Assembly: GCA_036505875.1 (NCBI GenBank)
Contig: DASXSR010000324.1
Coordinates: 1 to 64,000 of the forward strand
Reading direction: 5' to 3'
Length of the DNA: 64,000 bases
From: Onstottus_A sp036505875
GTDB lineage: Bacteria; Acidobacteriota; Blastocatellia; UBA7656
Position numbers and translations under genes: made by a program. Shown piece by piece: positions 17,008 to 25,104 of this stretch (within the stretch, counting starts at the first letter, position 1; each line of letters starts with the position of its first letter). Under the pieces are notes generated by a model. It made no database searches. It saw only the letters and a program-made list of their open reading frames with translations, and was not told the DNA's origin.

Positions 17008-17507
17008 CGCAAAACTCCGAACAGTTGCGCGACCGCGTCGCCGTCGCTCACAAGACCGCTCTCACGTTGGTGTTGGCCTTTTCGCTGTGCATTGTAATTT
17101 ACACCGGCGTCGGGTTGCTCATCTTGAATCGTCGGGGCGCAACACCGCAAGCGGAGTTGCCGATTCCGTTCTACGCAGCAGCGGCGTTGCTGGCAATCGG
17201 CTCGATTGTGTTTCGACGCGCGCAGTTGCACAGCGCTAGGCTTGAGATCGTAGCTGCGCATCGAGGAGTCGAAGGATTAATCAAGCACCTGCTGAATGTG
17301 ACGATCATCGCCGCCGCCATTGCGGAAATAATAGGAGTGCTGGCGCTGGTGGTTGTCTTCTTCGGCGGAGATCAGAACGACGTCATAAGGCTTGGGATAG
17401 TTGGGCTGATCGTTTCTTTGTATAACTACCCGCGGCGTACGGCTTGGCAGCGAGCCGTGGATTATTTTTCCGCAACGATGCCGGGCGAAAGCCCGCTTGG
17501 CTTGTGA
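17004..17507 (+). CDS. Four-helix integral membrane protein
   Basis: 167 residues from a GTG that overlaps the previous stop (GTGA). There are four predicted transmembrane segments: TLVLAFSLCIVIYTGVGLLI, FYAAAALLAIGSIVF, LLNVTIIAAAIAEIIGVLA and a short fourth, LGIVGLIVSLYNYP. No catalytic motif was seen and the family is not recognised. Coupling to the pseudopilin-like protein suggests joint function in the inner membrane. Confidence 0.7.
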   Translation: MTQNSEQLRDRVAVAHKTALTLVLAFSLCIVIYTGVGLLILNRRGATPQAELPIPFYAAAALLAIGSIVFRRAQLHSARLEIVAAHRGVEGLIKHLLNVTIIAAAIAEIIGVLALVVVFFGGDQNDVIRLGIVGLIVSLYNYPRRTAWQRAVDYFSATMPGESPLGL

Positions 17508-17516
17508 GGAGTGGGT

Positions 17517-19724
17517 GTGAGCATTGATAGTTTGATCAAAGAGGCGCACACTAAAATCGGACACTTTAAGATAGGCGCAGCAGGAAGGAACCTTATTTTG
17601 AGAAACGACAAAATCGCAACCAGCGCAGTTCTCGTTCTGGTGATGACGCTGGCGGTGAGCACGAAGGCGAAACCGGCTCCAGGAGCCGATTTCAGGGCAC
17701 AGGACAAACAGACGCAGGACAAACAGACGCAGGGCACTGACAAGCGCGCGGAAGCGCTGAAGAAGTACCTGGAGGCTCAGCGGCTCGAACAAGCAGGCAA
17801 CTATTCCGGAGCGGTGTCGGCTTACAAAGAAGCGCTGGCGCTGGACCCGAAATCGATCGAGCTGAGAATCGCGCTCGGCTCCTTGTACCTGAAGAACCGA
17901 AACGTCATCGACGCCGAGACGCAAGCGCAGGAAGCGATGAAACTGGCGGCGGATAATGTCGACGCGCGCAAATTGCTGGCGCGGATCTACCTCGCGCAGA
18001 CCTTCGTTGGAACGACAACGGTAAAGGAGAAGGCTCGCGCGGCGCTCAAGGAGTTGGAAGAAGTCGCGCGTTTGAACCCAAGCGCAAAGATCGAAGTGGG
18101 CGATCAAGAGCAGCCGGTGCTTGCCGTTATCGGTGAGCTGTATTACACGCTTGACGAGCCCGACAAGGCGCTGGAGGCGTTGAAGCGGGTTTCTGAGGGC
18201 AGCTCGACCGCAGACCGCGCGCATTTTCAGCTTGCAATGCTTTACTTTCAGAAGAACAAGTTCCGCGAAGCGGCGGCGACGGCGCGCAAGGCTTACGACA
18301 TAGACCCGAAGTCTACCCAGTATGCGGGGCTGTTGGCTAAGTCGCTATTGCGAATCGGTCGCTCACAAGAAGCCCTGGATATTTACAAGAAGGCTATTGG
18401 AATCAAAGATACGACTGGCAAAGAGACCAAGCTCAAACCCAAACCTTCCGATGACAAGGAAGACAAGGATGACGAAACCGGCACGCTGATCAGCTCGCCG
18501 TTGTTTTTCGACTACACCGAGGCGTTGGTTTACGCCGGTCGCTACGAGGAAGCGAACAAGGTGCTCGATCCGGTCATGAAGGCTGTTCGCAAGGACACAC
18601 CGGTTTATCTGAATATAGTCAAGTATAAAGCGATCGTGCTGCGGCGAACCGGCAAGCGAGAAGAAGCCGCCGGGCTTCTCGAATCGGCTCTTAAGGGTCA
18701 GGACGTATCGGAAAGCCTCGAGGTGTTGTTCTCGCTGGGTGAGACCTACGAGGAGATGCTTCAATTCGACAAAGCAATCTCATCGTATGAAGAAGCGCTG
18801 ACATCGATCGTAAATCCTGATGGAACGGTCGGCGGCCGCGAGCAAGACAAGCAGGCCGCCGAGGTTGTGCTTCAACGTATTGGCGTGGCTTACCGAATGG
18901 CCGGCAAGCGCGACAAGGCGATGGAAACCTTCGAGCGGATGAAGAAGGTCGTTGGCAAGGACCGCCCTCGCGCTGACCAATTGATCGTCGACACGCTGAT
19001 CAACGAAGGCAAATACAAAGAAGCGCTCGCGGCGGCGACCGAGGCTGCTACGCGATTTCCCGACGAGAGGTCGTTCAAGTTCTTGCGCGCGCAGGCGGCC
19101 GGAAAATTGGGCGAAACGTCGACCGCCGATTCAACTCTGAAATCGATGTTGAAAGATGCGCCTGATGACGCTGACGTCTATCTGTTCTGGTCGAGCGTCC
19201 AACTGGATGCCAACCAGGTGAAGGAAGCTGAAGAGAGCGCGCGCAAAGCGGTCGCTATCGAACCAAACGACATTGGCCCGCTTGTGACTCTCGCCAGCGT
19301 TCAAGACCGTGAGAAGAAGTACAAGGAATCCGAAGCGACGTTAAAAAAGGCGCTCGAGATTGATCCTGATAATGCGACGGTTTTGAACAACCTCGGTTAC
19401 TTCCTCGCCGATCGCAACGAGCGACTGCCTGAAGCTGAGGCGCTGATACGTCGCGCCGTGAACATCGAGCCTACTAACGGCTCGTTCCTAGATTCGCTGG
19501 GGTGGTTGTTGTATAGGCAGGGCAAGCTTGGCGAGGCGCAGAAGTACCTGGAGCAGGCAGTGATTTATCAGGCGCGCTCAGCAACGATTCACGATCACCT
19601 CGGCGACCTGTATAAGAAGCAAGGCCAGATGGACAAGGCTCGCGCTAAGTGGGAAGATGCGCTCAAGCTTTCGAGTGACCCGGAAGAGACGAAGAAGATC
19701 AAGGAGAAGCTGGGAAGGAAGTAG
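17517..19724 (+). CDS. Large exported TPR-repeat protein
   Basis: 735 residues from GTG 17517 (GAGGAG 5 bp upstream). A hydrophobic segment (IATSAVLVLVMTLAV) lies near residues 34-48. An in-frame TTG at 17598, preceded by AGGAAGGAA, would place it as an ordinary signal peptide, so the true start is unsettled. The mature protein is built of more than ten TPR units (AVSAYKEALALDPKSIELRI is typical), with a charged linker KPKPSDDKEDKDDETG. The likely role is a periplasmic or outer-membrane assembly scaffold, but partners are unknown. Confidence 0.85.
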   Translation: MSIDSLIKEAHTKIGHFKIGAAGRNLILRNDKIATSAVLVLVMTLAVSTKAKPAPGADFRAQDKQTQDKQTQGTDKRAEALKKYLEAQRLEQAGNYSGAVSAYKEALALDPKSIELRIALGSLYLKNRNVIDAETQAQEAMKLAADNVDARKLLARIYLAQTFVGTTTVKEKARAALKELEEVARLNPSAKIEVGDQEQPVLAVIGELYYTLDEPDKALEALKRVSEGSSTADRAHFQLAMLYFQKNKFREAAATARKAYDIDPKSTQYAGLLAKSLLRIGRSQEALDIYKKAIGIKDTTGKETKLKPKPSDDKEDKDDETGTLISSPLFFDYTEALVYAGRYEEANKVLDPVMKAVRKDTPVYLNIVKYKAIVLRRTGKREEAAGLLESALKGQDVSESLEVLFSLGETYEEMLQFDKAISSYEEALTSIVNPDGTVGGREQDKQAAEVVLQRIGVAYRMAGKRDKAMETFERMKKVVGKDRPRADQLIVDTLINEGKYKEALAAATEAATRFPDERSFKFLRAQAAGKLGETSTADSTLKSMLKDAPDDADVYLFWSSVQLDANQVKEAEESARKAVAIEPNDIGPLVTLASVQDREKKYKESEATLKKALEIDPDNATVLNNLGYFLADRNERLPEAEALIRRAVNIEPTNGSFLDSLGWLLYRQGKLGEAQKYLEQAVIYQARSATIHDHLGDLYKKQGQMDKARAKWEDALKLSSDPEETKKIKEKLGRK

Positions 19725-19834
19725 GCTTTGATATTTAAAGAAAATATGTATCGCGATTTTCGAATCTCGGTTAAACTCATGATCTGAACTGGGAGGCGTC
19801 TGAAATCTAAGCAGTTTGAGACCCCGAAGGTAGT

Positions 19835-20461
19835 ATGCGAATCAAACCTGGTCCGCTCCTCACGCTCGCGACGATACTGCTGGCATTAGCTCCGTTTACC
19901 GCCCAACGGGTCTACTCGCAAGAGAAGCGCGCAGGAGTCGCTGGCAGCACCGGAGCGGCTCGCGGCAGTTCCAAGGCTCGCAGCACGAGAAATTCTCCGC
20001 GCGACGCGACGGCTGCAGATGAGGATGAGTCGGCGCCCCGCATCTCGAGTCGACGCATTCGGGAGATCGAATCTCTCGAGCAGCAGTGCCTGGACGAAGT
20101 GAACCGAGTGCGCCGCGCTCGCCATCTCTTGCCGCTTGAGCTTTATGAAGGCTTACTGCCGGTAGCTCGCGACTACAGCCGCCGGATGGCCGAAGAGCAT
20201 TTCTTTTCGCACAATGATCCCGACGGGCGCACGGTTCGCGAGCGAGTTGGCGAAGCGGACATCAAGTGGCGAATGGTGGGTGAGAACCTCGCTTATTCCA
20301 ACGGCTACGTCAATCCGGTAGCAGCCAGCCTTCACGGATGGATGGAGAGTCCCGGCCATCGCGCGAATATTCTTGAACCGGATTACCGGCTGACTGCAAT
20401 CGGCGCATGGATCGGCTCGGACGGGACAGTTTTTTTCACTGAGATTTTCCTCAAACCATAA
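19835..20461 (+). CDS. Secreted CAP-domain (SCP/PR-1) protein
   Basis: 208 residues with a signal peptide (LLTLATILLALAPFTAQ). A low-complexity Ser/Arg/Ala linker spans residues 35-65, followed by a CAP domain at about 78-206. Family marks are visible: CLDEVNRVRR at the start, HNDPDGRTVRERVGE, GENLAYSNGY, and the HGWMESPGHRANIL motif with its His. Bacterial CAP proteins are exported and may bind lipids or act on the wall. It is monocistronic, just upstream of ispE. Confidence 0.9.
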   Translation: MRIKPGPLLTLATILLALAPFTAQRVYSQEKRAGVAGSTGAARGSSKARSTRNSPRDATAADEDESAPRISSRRIREIESLEQQCLDEVNRVRRARHLLPLELYEGLLPVARDYSRRMAEEHFFSHNDPDGRTVRERVGEADIKWRMVGENLAYSNGYVNPVAASLHGWMESPGHRANILEPDYRLTAIGAWIGSDGTVFFTEIFLKP

Positions 20462-20518
20462 TTGCGCTCGTCGACCCGCCCCAAGAAGCGACGATCAGTC
20501 TGATGATCACGCTCAAGA

Positions 20519-21403
20519 ATGTCCTCCTTGTTTCAAGTTAATTCCTACGCCAAAATCAACTGGACTCTCGACATACTCTTCAAGCGTGAGGACGGCTATC
20601 ACGAGCTTCAAACGATCTATCAAACTGTTTCACTTCACGACCGACTTCGAATTACCGAGAGCGCCGACGCAATCGAAATAGCTTGCGACGATCTGCGGGT
20701 TCCCTGTAATGAGACCAATCTGATCTTTAAAGCTGCGACGTTGCTGCGCGAAGCTGCGCGCATTACAAAGGGGGCGCGGATTGAGATCGATAAACGCATT
20801 CCCGTAGCGGCTGGGTTGGGTGGCGGGTCTTCGAACGCCGCAACTACCCTTTTGGCATTGGTCAAACTGTGGCGGCTTGAAATCGATCAACGCGAGCTTA
20901 CTCGAATCGCTTCGGCGCTCGGTTCAGACGTGCCCTTCTTTTTGATCGGAGGCACTGCAATGGGTGTGGGCAGAGGCGAACAGGTCCATCCGGTTGAACA
21001 GGTTTCCCGCGAACATTTGCTGCTCGTTAATCCCGGGTTCGCAGTCTCTACTCGCGATGCCTACGAAGGCTACGCGCGGTTGACAAGGCCAGAGCCGGCT
21101 TCTATCATGCCTTTTACTTTGCCGACCGCTAACGGCGTCCGTGAGCTGCCGCTTGCGGCGAGAAACGATCTCGAAGAGGTTGTGCTCGCCAGCTACCCAG
21201 AAATCGCGGAAGTCAAACGCCGGTTGATAGCCGCAGGTGCAAGGCACGCGGTGATGTCCGGCAGCGGCGCAACTGTCTTTGGGGTCTTTGATAATTCGCA
21301 GGTTACCGAGCGAGCCGAGTCCGAGATGCGCGCGCTCGGTTACTGGACTGAGCGTGTGCGAACGGTTGACCAACAGGAGTATCAGGCCACGATCTTCTCG
21401 TGA
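20519..21403 (+). CDS. ispE: 4-diphosphocytidyl-2-C-methyl-D-erythritol kinase
   Basis: 294 residues. It phosphorylates CDP-ME with ATP in the MEP isoprenoid pathway. GHMP-kinase motifs are present: N-terminal SYAKINWTLDIL with DGYHEL, the ATP loop PVAAGLGGGSSNAA at about 99-112, LGSDVPFF, and the C-terminal MSGSGATVFGVF. It is the first gene of the plus-strand housekeeping block and is not coupled to its upstream neighbour (57 bp gap). Confidence 0.96.
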   Translation: MSSLFQVNSYAKINWTLDILFKREDGYHELQTIYQTVSLHDRLRITESADAIEIACDDLRVPCNETNLIFKAATLLREAARITKGARIEIDKRIPVAAGLGGGSSNAATTLLALVKLWRLEIDQRELTRIASALGSDVPFFLIGGTAMGVGRGEQVHPVEQVSREHLLLVNPGFAVSTRDAYEGYARLTRPEPASIMPFTLPTANGVRELPLAARNDLEEVVLASYPEIAEVKRRLIAAGARHAVMSGSGATVFGVFDNSQVTERAESEMRALGYWTERVRTVDQQEYQATIFS

Positions 21404-21469
21404 GCGGAGTCACACGCAAGAGTCTACCAAGCGGTTTAGCTGGTCTTTCTGGTAACGCGGCGCTTCGAA

Positions 21470-21475
21470 TATAAT
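21470..21475 (+). promoter_or_regulatory. -10 box upstream of tRNA-Gln
   Basis: A perfect TATAAT lies 17 bp before the tRNA. The -35 region (TTCTGG, 17 bp upstream) is weak. The predicted start near 21482 fits a short 5' leader on the pre-tRNA. Confidence 0.5.
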
Positions 21476-21492
21476 CCTTGTCAGACTAACAC

Positions 21493-21567
21493 TGGGGAGT
21501 CGCCAAGCGGTAAGGCAGCGGCCTTTGGAGCCGCCATCCGGAGGTTCGAATCCTCCCTCCCCAGCCA
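21493..21567 (+). tRNA. tRNA-Gln (anticodon TTG), CCA encoded
   Basis: The acceptor arm TGGGGAG pairs with CTCCCCA, followed by a G discriminator and encoded CCA. The D arm has AAGCGGTAAGGC, the anticodon loop is CTTTGGA with TTG at 34-36 on a GCGGC/GCCGC stem, and the T arm reads GGTTCGAATCC. The fold is complete. In organisms with GatCAB this tRNA is normally charged with Glu and then amidated. Confidence 0.97.
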
Positions 21568-21573
21568 AATTCG

Positions 21574-21629
21574 AGAATCGAAGATGGAGGATGGAGGATC
21601 GATCCTCGATCCATCCCTCCTCGATCGTC
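21574..21629. repeat. Heptamer-periodic palindrome, family D (GGAGGAT-like), tRNA-Gln/prs junction
   Basis: Seven-base steps can be read across the whole stretch: AAGATGG, AGGATGG, AGGATCG, then the inverted ATCCTCG, ATCCATC, CCTCCTC. The symmetry is imperfect. The same GGAG-rich unit recurs in the outer arms of the element at 34785. This is the weakest of the families. Confidence 0.45.
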
Positions 21630-21646
21630 TTTCTTGTGGGGGCTGT

Positions 21647-22588
21647 GTGAACAACATCAAAGTCTTTTCGGGAAATGCGAACCGGCCGCTTGCTGAGGAG
21701 ATCTGTTTTCACTTGGGGATCGAGATCGGCAAGGCGCAAGTCGGGCGGTTCTCCGACGGCGAGTTCAACTTTCAGATTCTGGAGAACGTTCGCGGAGAAG
21801 ACTGCTTCATCGTTCAACCGACTTGCCCGCCGGTCGATTCGAACGCGATGGAGTTGCTGATCATGCTCGACGCGTTTAGGCGGTCGTCGGCGAAACGGAT
21901 CACGGCGGTGATACCGTATTACGGGTACGCGCGCAAGGATCGGAAGGATCGGCCACGAGTTCCGATCTCGTCGAAGCTCGTGGCGAATCTGATAACGGGT
22001 GCTGGAGCGGATCGTGTGCTGTTGTTCGATTTGCACGCCGGTCAGATTCAAGGGTTCTTCGACATACCGGCTGACCACTTGTTTGCGGCGCCCGTGCTGG
22101 TTGGGTACTTCCAGTCGTTGGAATTGCGCGACCTCACGGTGGTTGCGCCCGACGCGGGAGGCGTCGAACGAGCCCGCGCTTATGCGAAGCGATTGAGCGC
22201 GGAGCTGGCGATTATCGACAAGCGTCGCGACTACGAGCGACTTGGTGAGGTCGAGGTGCTTCACGTGGTCGGGGATGTCGAGGCACGAACGGCGCTGATC
22301 GTAGACGATATGGTGGACACTGCAGGGACGTTGGTCAAAGCAGCCGAGGCTCTCAAGGAGAACGGCGCAAAAGCGGTGCTTGCTTCTGCTACGCACGCAG
22401 TGCTTAGCGGGAATGCGATTCAACGAATCGAGGATTCGGTGATCGAGCAGTTGGTGGTGACCAACACTATTCCCACCGAGTCCGCTTGCCGCTCGCCCAA
22501 GATTAAATGCCTGAGTGTGGCGAAGCTGCTGGCTGAGGCGATTTTATCGATACACGACGAGACATCAGTGAGTAAACTGTTTATTTGA
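21647..22588 (+). CDS. prs: Ribose-phosphate pyrophosphokinase (PRPP synthetase)
   Basis: 313 residues from GTG 21647, the usual class I length. The frame is open further upstream, but conserved sequence begins here (NNIKVFSGNANRPLAEEI) and a GTGGGGG site precedes it. Motifs are GRFSDGEF, the flexible-loop YGYARKDRK, metal-binding DLHAGQIQGFF, PDAGGVERA, and the PRPP loop IVDDMVDTAGT. It makes PRPP from ribose 5-phosphate and ATP for nucleotides, His and Trp. It follows tRNA-Gln and precedes rplY, a classical prs-ctc-pth order. Confidence 0.96.
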   Translation: MNNIKVFSGNANRPLAEEICFHLGIEIGKAQVGRFSDGEFNFQILENVRGEDCFIVQPTCPPVDSNAMELLIMLDAFRRSSAKRITAVIPYYGYARKDRKDRPRVPISSKLVANLITGAGADRVLLFDLHAGQIQGFFDIPADHLFAAPVLVGYFQSLELRDLTVVAPDAGGVERARAYAKRLSAELAIIDKRRDYERLGEVEVLHVVGDVEARTALIVDDMVDTAGTLVKAAEALKENGAKAVLASATHAVLSGNAIQRIEDSVIEQLVVTNTIPTESACRSPKIKCLSVAKLLAEAILSIHDETSVSKLFI

Positions 22589-22603
22589 AGGAAGCGATTT
22601 GAT

Positions 22604-22671
22604 GAGTGACTCGTGATGCGTGATTCGTGAAGAACCTACTCACGAATTACGCATAACGGATCACGAATCAC
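22604..22671. repeat. Heptamer-periodic palindrome, family A (GTGATNC), prs/rplY junction
   Basis: The left arm has GTGACTC, GTGATGC, GTGATTC and a partial GTGA. The right arm is the inverse (GTGATTC, GTGATCC, GTTATGC, GTAATTC read on the minus strand). It begins 15 bp after the prs stop and ends 17 bp before the rplY ATG. Confidence 0.85.
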
Positions 22672-22688
22672 TTTTGGAGTTCTAGGAA

Positions 22689-23366
22689 ATGATCAAGGAC
22701 ATAACAATCAATGCAAAGCCGCGCGACGGCGTAGGCAAAGGACCGACTCGCAGGCTGCGCGCGCAAGGAATGATCCCGGCCGCAGTCTATGGCGAGGGGG
22801 GAGACTCCGTGGCTGTGGCGGTGAGCGCCAAGGACATCGCGACGATACTGCGCTCGGACACGGGCCACAACACAATTTTCAAGCTCGCGCTGCCGCATGC
22901 CGACGGCGAGCCGGCAAATGTGATCATCAAAGACTATCAGGTCGATCCTGTACGCGGCCGCTTGCTGCACGCGGACTTGTTTCGATTGTCCATGACGACG
23001 GTGACGCGAGTGAGCGTTGAAGTTGAGCCGGTTGGTGATCCGGTTGGAGTCAAGACCGAAGGAGGCATATTCGAGCTCCAGCTTCGCGAGCTTGATGTCG
23101 AATGTCTGCCGGGCGACATTCCCGAGCACTTGAAGGTGGAAGTGTGGAACCTCCACATCGGAGACCACGTGACCGTCGCCGATTTGATTTATGACCGCGA
23201 AAAAGTCAAGGTGCTTGCCGATGAAAGTCAGATAGTTGCCGGCGTGTTGGCGCCGCGTATGATCGAGGAAGTTGCGCCTGCGGCTGAGGTTCCTGAAGGC
23301 GAGGCTGCGCCTGCCGCCGAGCCTGAAGTAATCAAGAAGGGCAAGGCCGAGGAAGAAGGTCAGTAG
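22689..23366 (+). CDS. rplY: 50S ribosomal protein bL25 (Ctc type)
   Basis: 225 residues. The N-terminal 5S-rRNA-binding domain (TRRLRAQGMIPAAVYGEGG) is followed by the TL5/Ctc beta domain (GGIFELQLRELDVECLPGDIPEHLKVEV) and then an Ala/Glu-rich acidic tail of about 35 residues. The long Ctc form binds 5S rRNA in the large subunit and is stress-linked in some bacteria. It lies between prs and pth, as in many genomes. Its stop codon TAG supplies the first base of the following heptamer element. Confidence 0.96.
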   Translation: MIKDITINAKPRDGVGKGPTRRLRAQGMIPAAVYGEGGDSVAVAVSAKDIATILRSDTGHNTIFKLALPHADGEPANVIIKDYQVDPVRGRLLHADLFRLSMTTVTRVSVEVEPVGDPVGVKTEGGIFELQLRELDVECLPGDIPEHLKVEVWNLHIGDHVTVADLIYDREKVKVLADESQIVAGVLAPRMIEEVAPAAEVPEGEAAPAAEPEVIKKGKAEEEGQ

Positions 23367-23430
23367 TCCGTAGTCCGTTGTCCGTAGTGAGCGGGAACGA
23401 CTACGGACCGCTGACCACGGACTAAGGACT
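23366..23430. repeat. Heptamer-periodic palindrome, family B (GTCCGTA), rplY/pth junction
   Basis: The left arm is GTCCGTA, GTCCGTT, GTCCGTA. The right arm read on the minus strand is GTCCTTA, GTCCGTG, GTCAGCG, GTCCGTA. It starts at the last base of the rplY stop and ends at the base before the pth ATG, so it fills the entire intergenic gap and must contain or replace the pth ribosome site. Confidence 0.85.
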
Positions 23431-24018
23431 ATGAAGCTGATAGTTGGGCTTGGGAATCCGGGACGCGAATATGAAATGACGCGTCATAACATTGGGTTCT
23501 TGCTCGTTGACAACTTATTTGAGCGGGCCGGGGGTCGCCGCTTTCGCGGTGAAGCAAACGCGAAAGTTGCGGACGTCACGCTCGCTGGCCAGCGAGTGTT
23601 GCTGGTGAAGCCGCAGACCTTTATGAATTTGAGCGGGGATGCCGTTCGACCGCTAGTTGAGCGGTACACCGACGCGAACGCCGCTGATTTGATCGTCGCT
23701 TGCGATGATGTAGCTCTGCCGGTCGGGATGATCCGCGTGCGAGCGCGGGGAAGCGCCGGCGGGCATAACGGACTGAAGTCGATAATTGAACGGCTGGGTA
23801 CTCGGGAGTTCGCAAGAGTAAGGTTTGGTGTAAAGCCCGGCCATCCGGTCGACGATCTTGTTAGCTTTGTGCTTTCGCCGATTCCAACGCGCGGCCGCGA
23901 CCACTTGGAGCAGATGCTCGATCGGGGCGCGGAAGCAGTGGAAGTAATCTTGACCGAAGGCGTCGAGCGCGCAATGGCGCGCTTTAATGAACGAGTGAAG
24001 AGTGAGAATGGTTCGTGA
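23431..24018 (+). CDS. pth: Peptidyl-tRNA hydrolase
   Basis: 195 residues beginning MKLIVGLGNPGREYEMTRHNIGF, which contains the family signature, the substrate-binding Asn and the catalytic His (TRHN). KPQTFMNLSG, DDVALPVGMIRVRARGSAGGHNGLKSI and FARVRFGVKPGH also match Pth. It releases tRNA from prematurely dropped peptidyl-tRNA. No purine-rich ribosome site is visible before the ATG, only the arm of the GTCCGTA element (AAGGACT). Confidence 0.97.
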   Translation: MKLIVGLGNPGREYEMTRHNIGFLLVDNLFERAGGRRFRGEANAKVADVTLAGQRVLLVKPQTFMNLSGDAVRPLVERYTDANAADLIVACDDVALPVGMIRVRARGSAGGHNGLKSIIERLGTREFARVRFGVKPGHPVDDLVSFVLSPIPTRGRDHLEQMLDRGAEAVEVILTEGVERAMARFNERVKSENGS

Positions 24019-24093
24019 GGCGTGATGCGTGATTCGTGAAACGATCGAACAAAATGACGGTTCACTAATCACGTTTCACGGATCACGAATCAC
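24015..24093. repeat. Heptamer-periodic palindrome, family A, pth 3' end
   Basis: The left arm is GTGAGGC, GTGATGC, GTGATTC, GTGAAAC. The right arm on the minus strand is GTGATTC, GTGATCC, GTGAAAC, GTGATTA. The first heptamer contains the pth stop codon TGA. Because the unit is 7 bp, successive TGAs fall in all three frames. Confidence 0.9.
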
Positions 24094-24105
24094 TTGTTGT
24101 TCTTT

Positions 24106-24186
24106 CTCAAAGAGGTTCTACAACGAACCTCCTTGCTCCGGCCTTGGAGACCGGGGCTTTAACCGAAGCGTTGCAAGCTGCGACGG
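24106..24186 (+). promoter_or_regulatory. Candidate structured leader of the rpsF operon
   Basis: Several helices can be drawn about 100-180 nt upstream of rpsF: GAGGTTC/GAACCTC around TACAAC, CCGG/CCGG around CTTGGAGA, GCTT/AAGC around TAACCG, and CGTTGC/GCGACG. The position fits an autogenous S6:S18-binding leader as known in many bacteria, but I could not match the family consensus by eye. Confidence 0.3.
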
Positions 24187-24194
24187 GTAAACAA

Positions 24195-24223
24195 TTTCAA
24201 ATCTCAAATTTGAAATTTGAGAT
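24195..24223. repeat. Heptamer-periodic palindrome, family C (TTTGARA), upstream of rpsF
   Basis: Units TTTCAAA, TCTCAAA, TTTGAAA, TTTGAGA. The core 24201-24223 is a perfect 11-bp inverted repeat around one base. It is AT-rich, unlike its surroundings, and sits 64 bp upstream of the rpsF start. Confidence 0.8.
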
Positions 24224-24287
24224 GACGTGAAATTCGTAACTCGATGTGGTTAGCAACTGAAGTAATCCAAAAGGAGGACACTCTCTA

Positions 24288-24722
24288 ATGAGAGTCTACG
24301 AAGTTCTGTTCATAATCGCTCCTAACATCGAGGAGAGCGACATCGAGACCCTAATCACTCAACTGAGTGAGGTCGCAACCAACCAGGGCGCCCAGATAGC
24401 TAGAGTCGAACGAATGGGCCGCCGCAGGCTCGCCTACCCCGTTCGGAAATTCAACGAGGGCCATTACGTTGTGCTTACAGTTGAGGGAAGCGGCGCGGAG
24501 ATTGCCGAGATAGAACGGCGAATGCGCGTGACCGACGCGGTGATTCGTTATATCACAATCCGGATCGATGAAGACTTGAAGCGCGCCGAAAAATTCCGCG
24601 TGCGTCGCGCCGCGCATGCCGCCGCGGCCGCGAGCACCCGACGCACTCGGCAGACCGAGCCCGTCCTTCCGATAGGCCGGGACGAAGAGGATGGGGAATC
24701 TGAAGAGCGGGAGGGAGAATAG
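24288..24722 (+). CDS. rpsF: 30S ribosomal protein bS6
   Basis: 144 residues starting MRVYEVLFIIAPNIEE, with GRRRLAYPVRKFNEGHYVVL and the conserved IRYITIRID. The C-terminus is extended by a basic then acidic tail. bS6 pairs with bS18 on the 30S platform. A strong AAAGGAGG precedes the ATG. It is followed by rpsR with a one-base gap, the classical rpsF-rpsR-rplI order. Confidence 0.96.
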   Translation: MRVYEVLFIIAPNIEESDIETLITQLSEVATNQGAQIARVERMGRRRLAYPVRKFNEGHYVVLTVEGSGAEIAEIERRMRVTDAVIRYITIRIDEDLKRAEKFRVRRAAHAAAAASTRRTRQTEPVLPIGRDEEDGESEEREGE

Positions 24723-24723
24723 T

Positions 24724-25020
24724 ATGAGCAGCGAACCCAGAGAGCAGGGGCGCCGCGATGACCGTGGCGGCAGGCAAGGCGGCGGACAAGGCGGGCCTGC
24801 GCGACGCTTTGTGCGAGTGCGCAAGTCGTGCAGATTCTGCGCCGACAAAGTTGATTACATCGATTACAAAGACGGGCGATTGCTCGGCGGTTACATCCCC
24901 GAACGCGGGAAGATTCTGCCGCGACGAATATCAGGCACCTGCGCGCCGCACCAGCGCATGCTCGCGACCGCAATCAAGCGCGCGCGCAACGCCGCGATTC
25001 TTCCGTTCAGCACGGATTAG
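24724..25020 (+). CDS. rpsR: 30S ribosomal protein bS18, zinc-binding (C+) form
   Basis: 98 residues from ATG 24724. A Gly/Arg-rich N-terminal tail is followed by RKSCRFCADKVDYIDYKD, LLGGYIPERGKILPRRISG and TCAPHQRMLATAIKRARN. The CxxC plus later Cys pattern marks the C+ paralogue, which coordinates zinc. The start is one base after the rpsF stop. A frame-open extension upstream overlaps rpsF and is rejected. Confidence 0.95.
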   Translation: MSSEPREQGRRDDRGGRQGGGQGGPARRFVRVRKSCRFCADKVDYIDYKDGRLLGGYIPERGKILPRRISGTCAPHQRMLATAIKRARNAAILPFSTD

Positions 25021-25084
25021 TCCGTAGTCCTTGGTCCGTAGTCCGTAGCTGCAGCTACCGACTATGGACTACGGACCACGGACC
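25020..25084. repeat. Heptamer-periodic palindrome, family B, rpsR/rplI junction
   Basis: The left arm is GTCCGTA, GTCCTTG, GTCCGTA, GTCCGTA. The loop is GCTGCAGC. The right arm on the minus strand is GTCCGTG, GTCCGTA, GTCCATA, GTCGGTA. It starts at the last base of the rpsR stop TAG and ends 20 bp before the rplI ATG. Confidence 0.9.
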
Positions 25085-25104
25085 AGCTAATGAGGATTTC
25101 ATCA

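Noticed and set aside
21410..22423. 337-codon open frame on the minus strand opposite prs
   Set aside because: It is the antisense shadow of prs. It has no ribosome site and no protein-like pattern, while prs is unambiguous. Similar long antisense frames opposite genes at 7726, 17277 and 56557 were dismissed for the same reason.
22604..22671. Tandem short repeats resembling a CRISPR array
   Set aside because: The period is 7 bp with an inverted second arm. There are no 25-40 bp repeats, no spacers and no cas genes.
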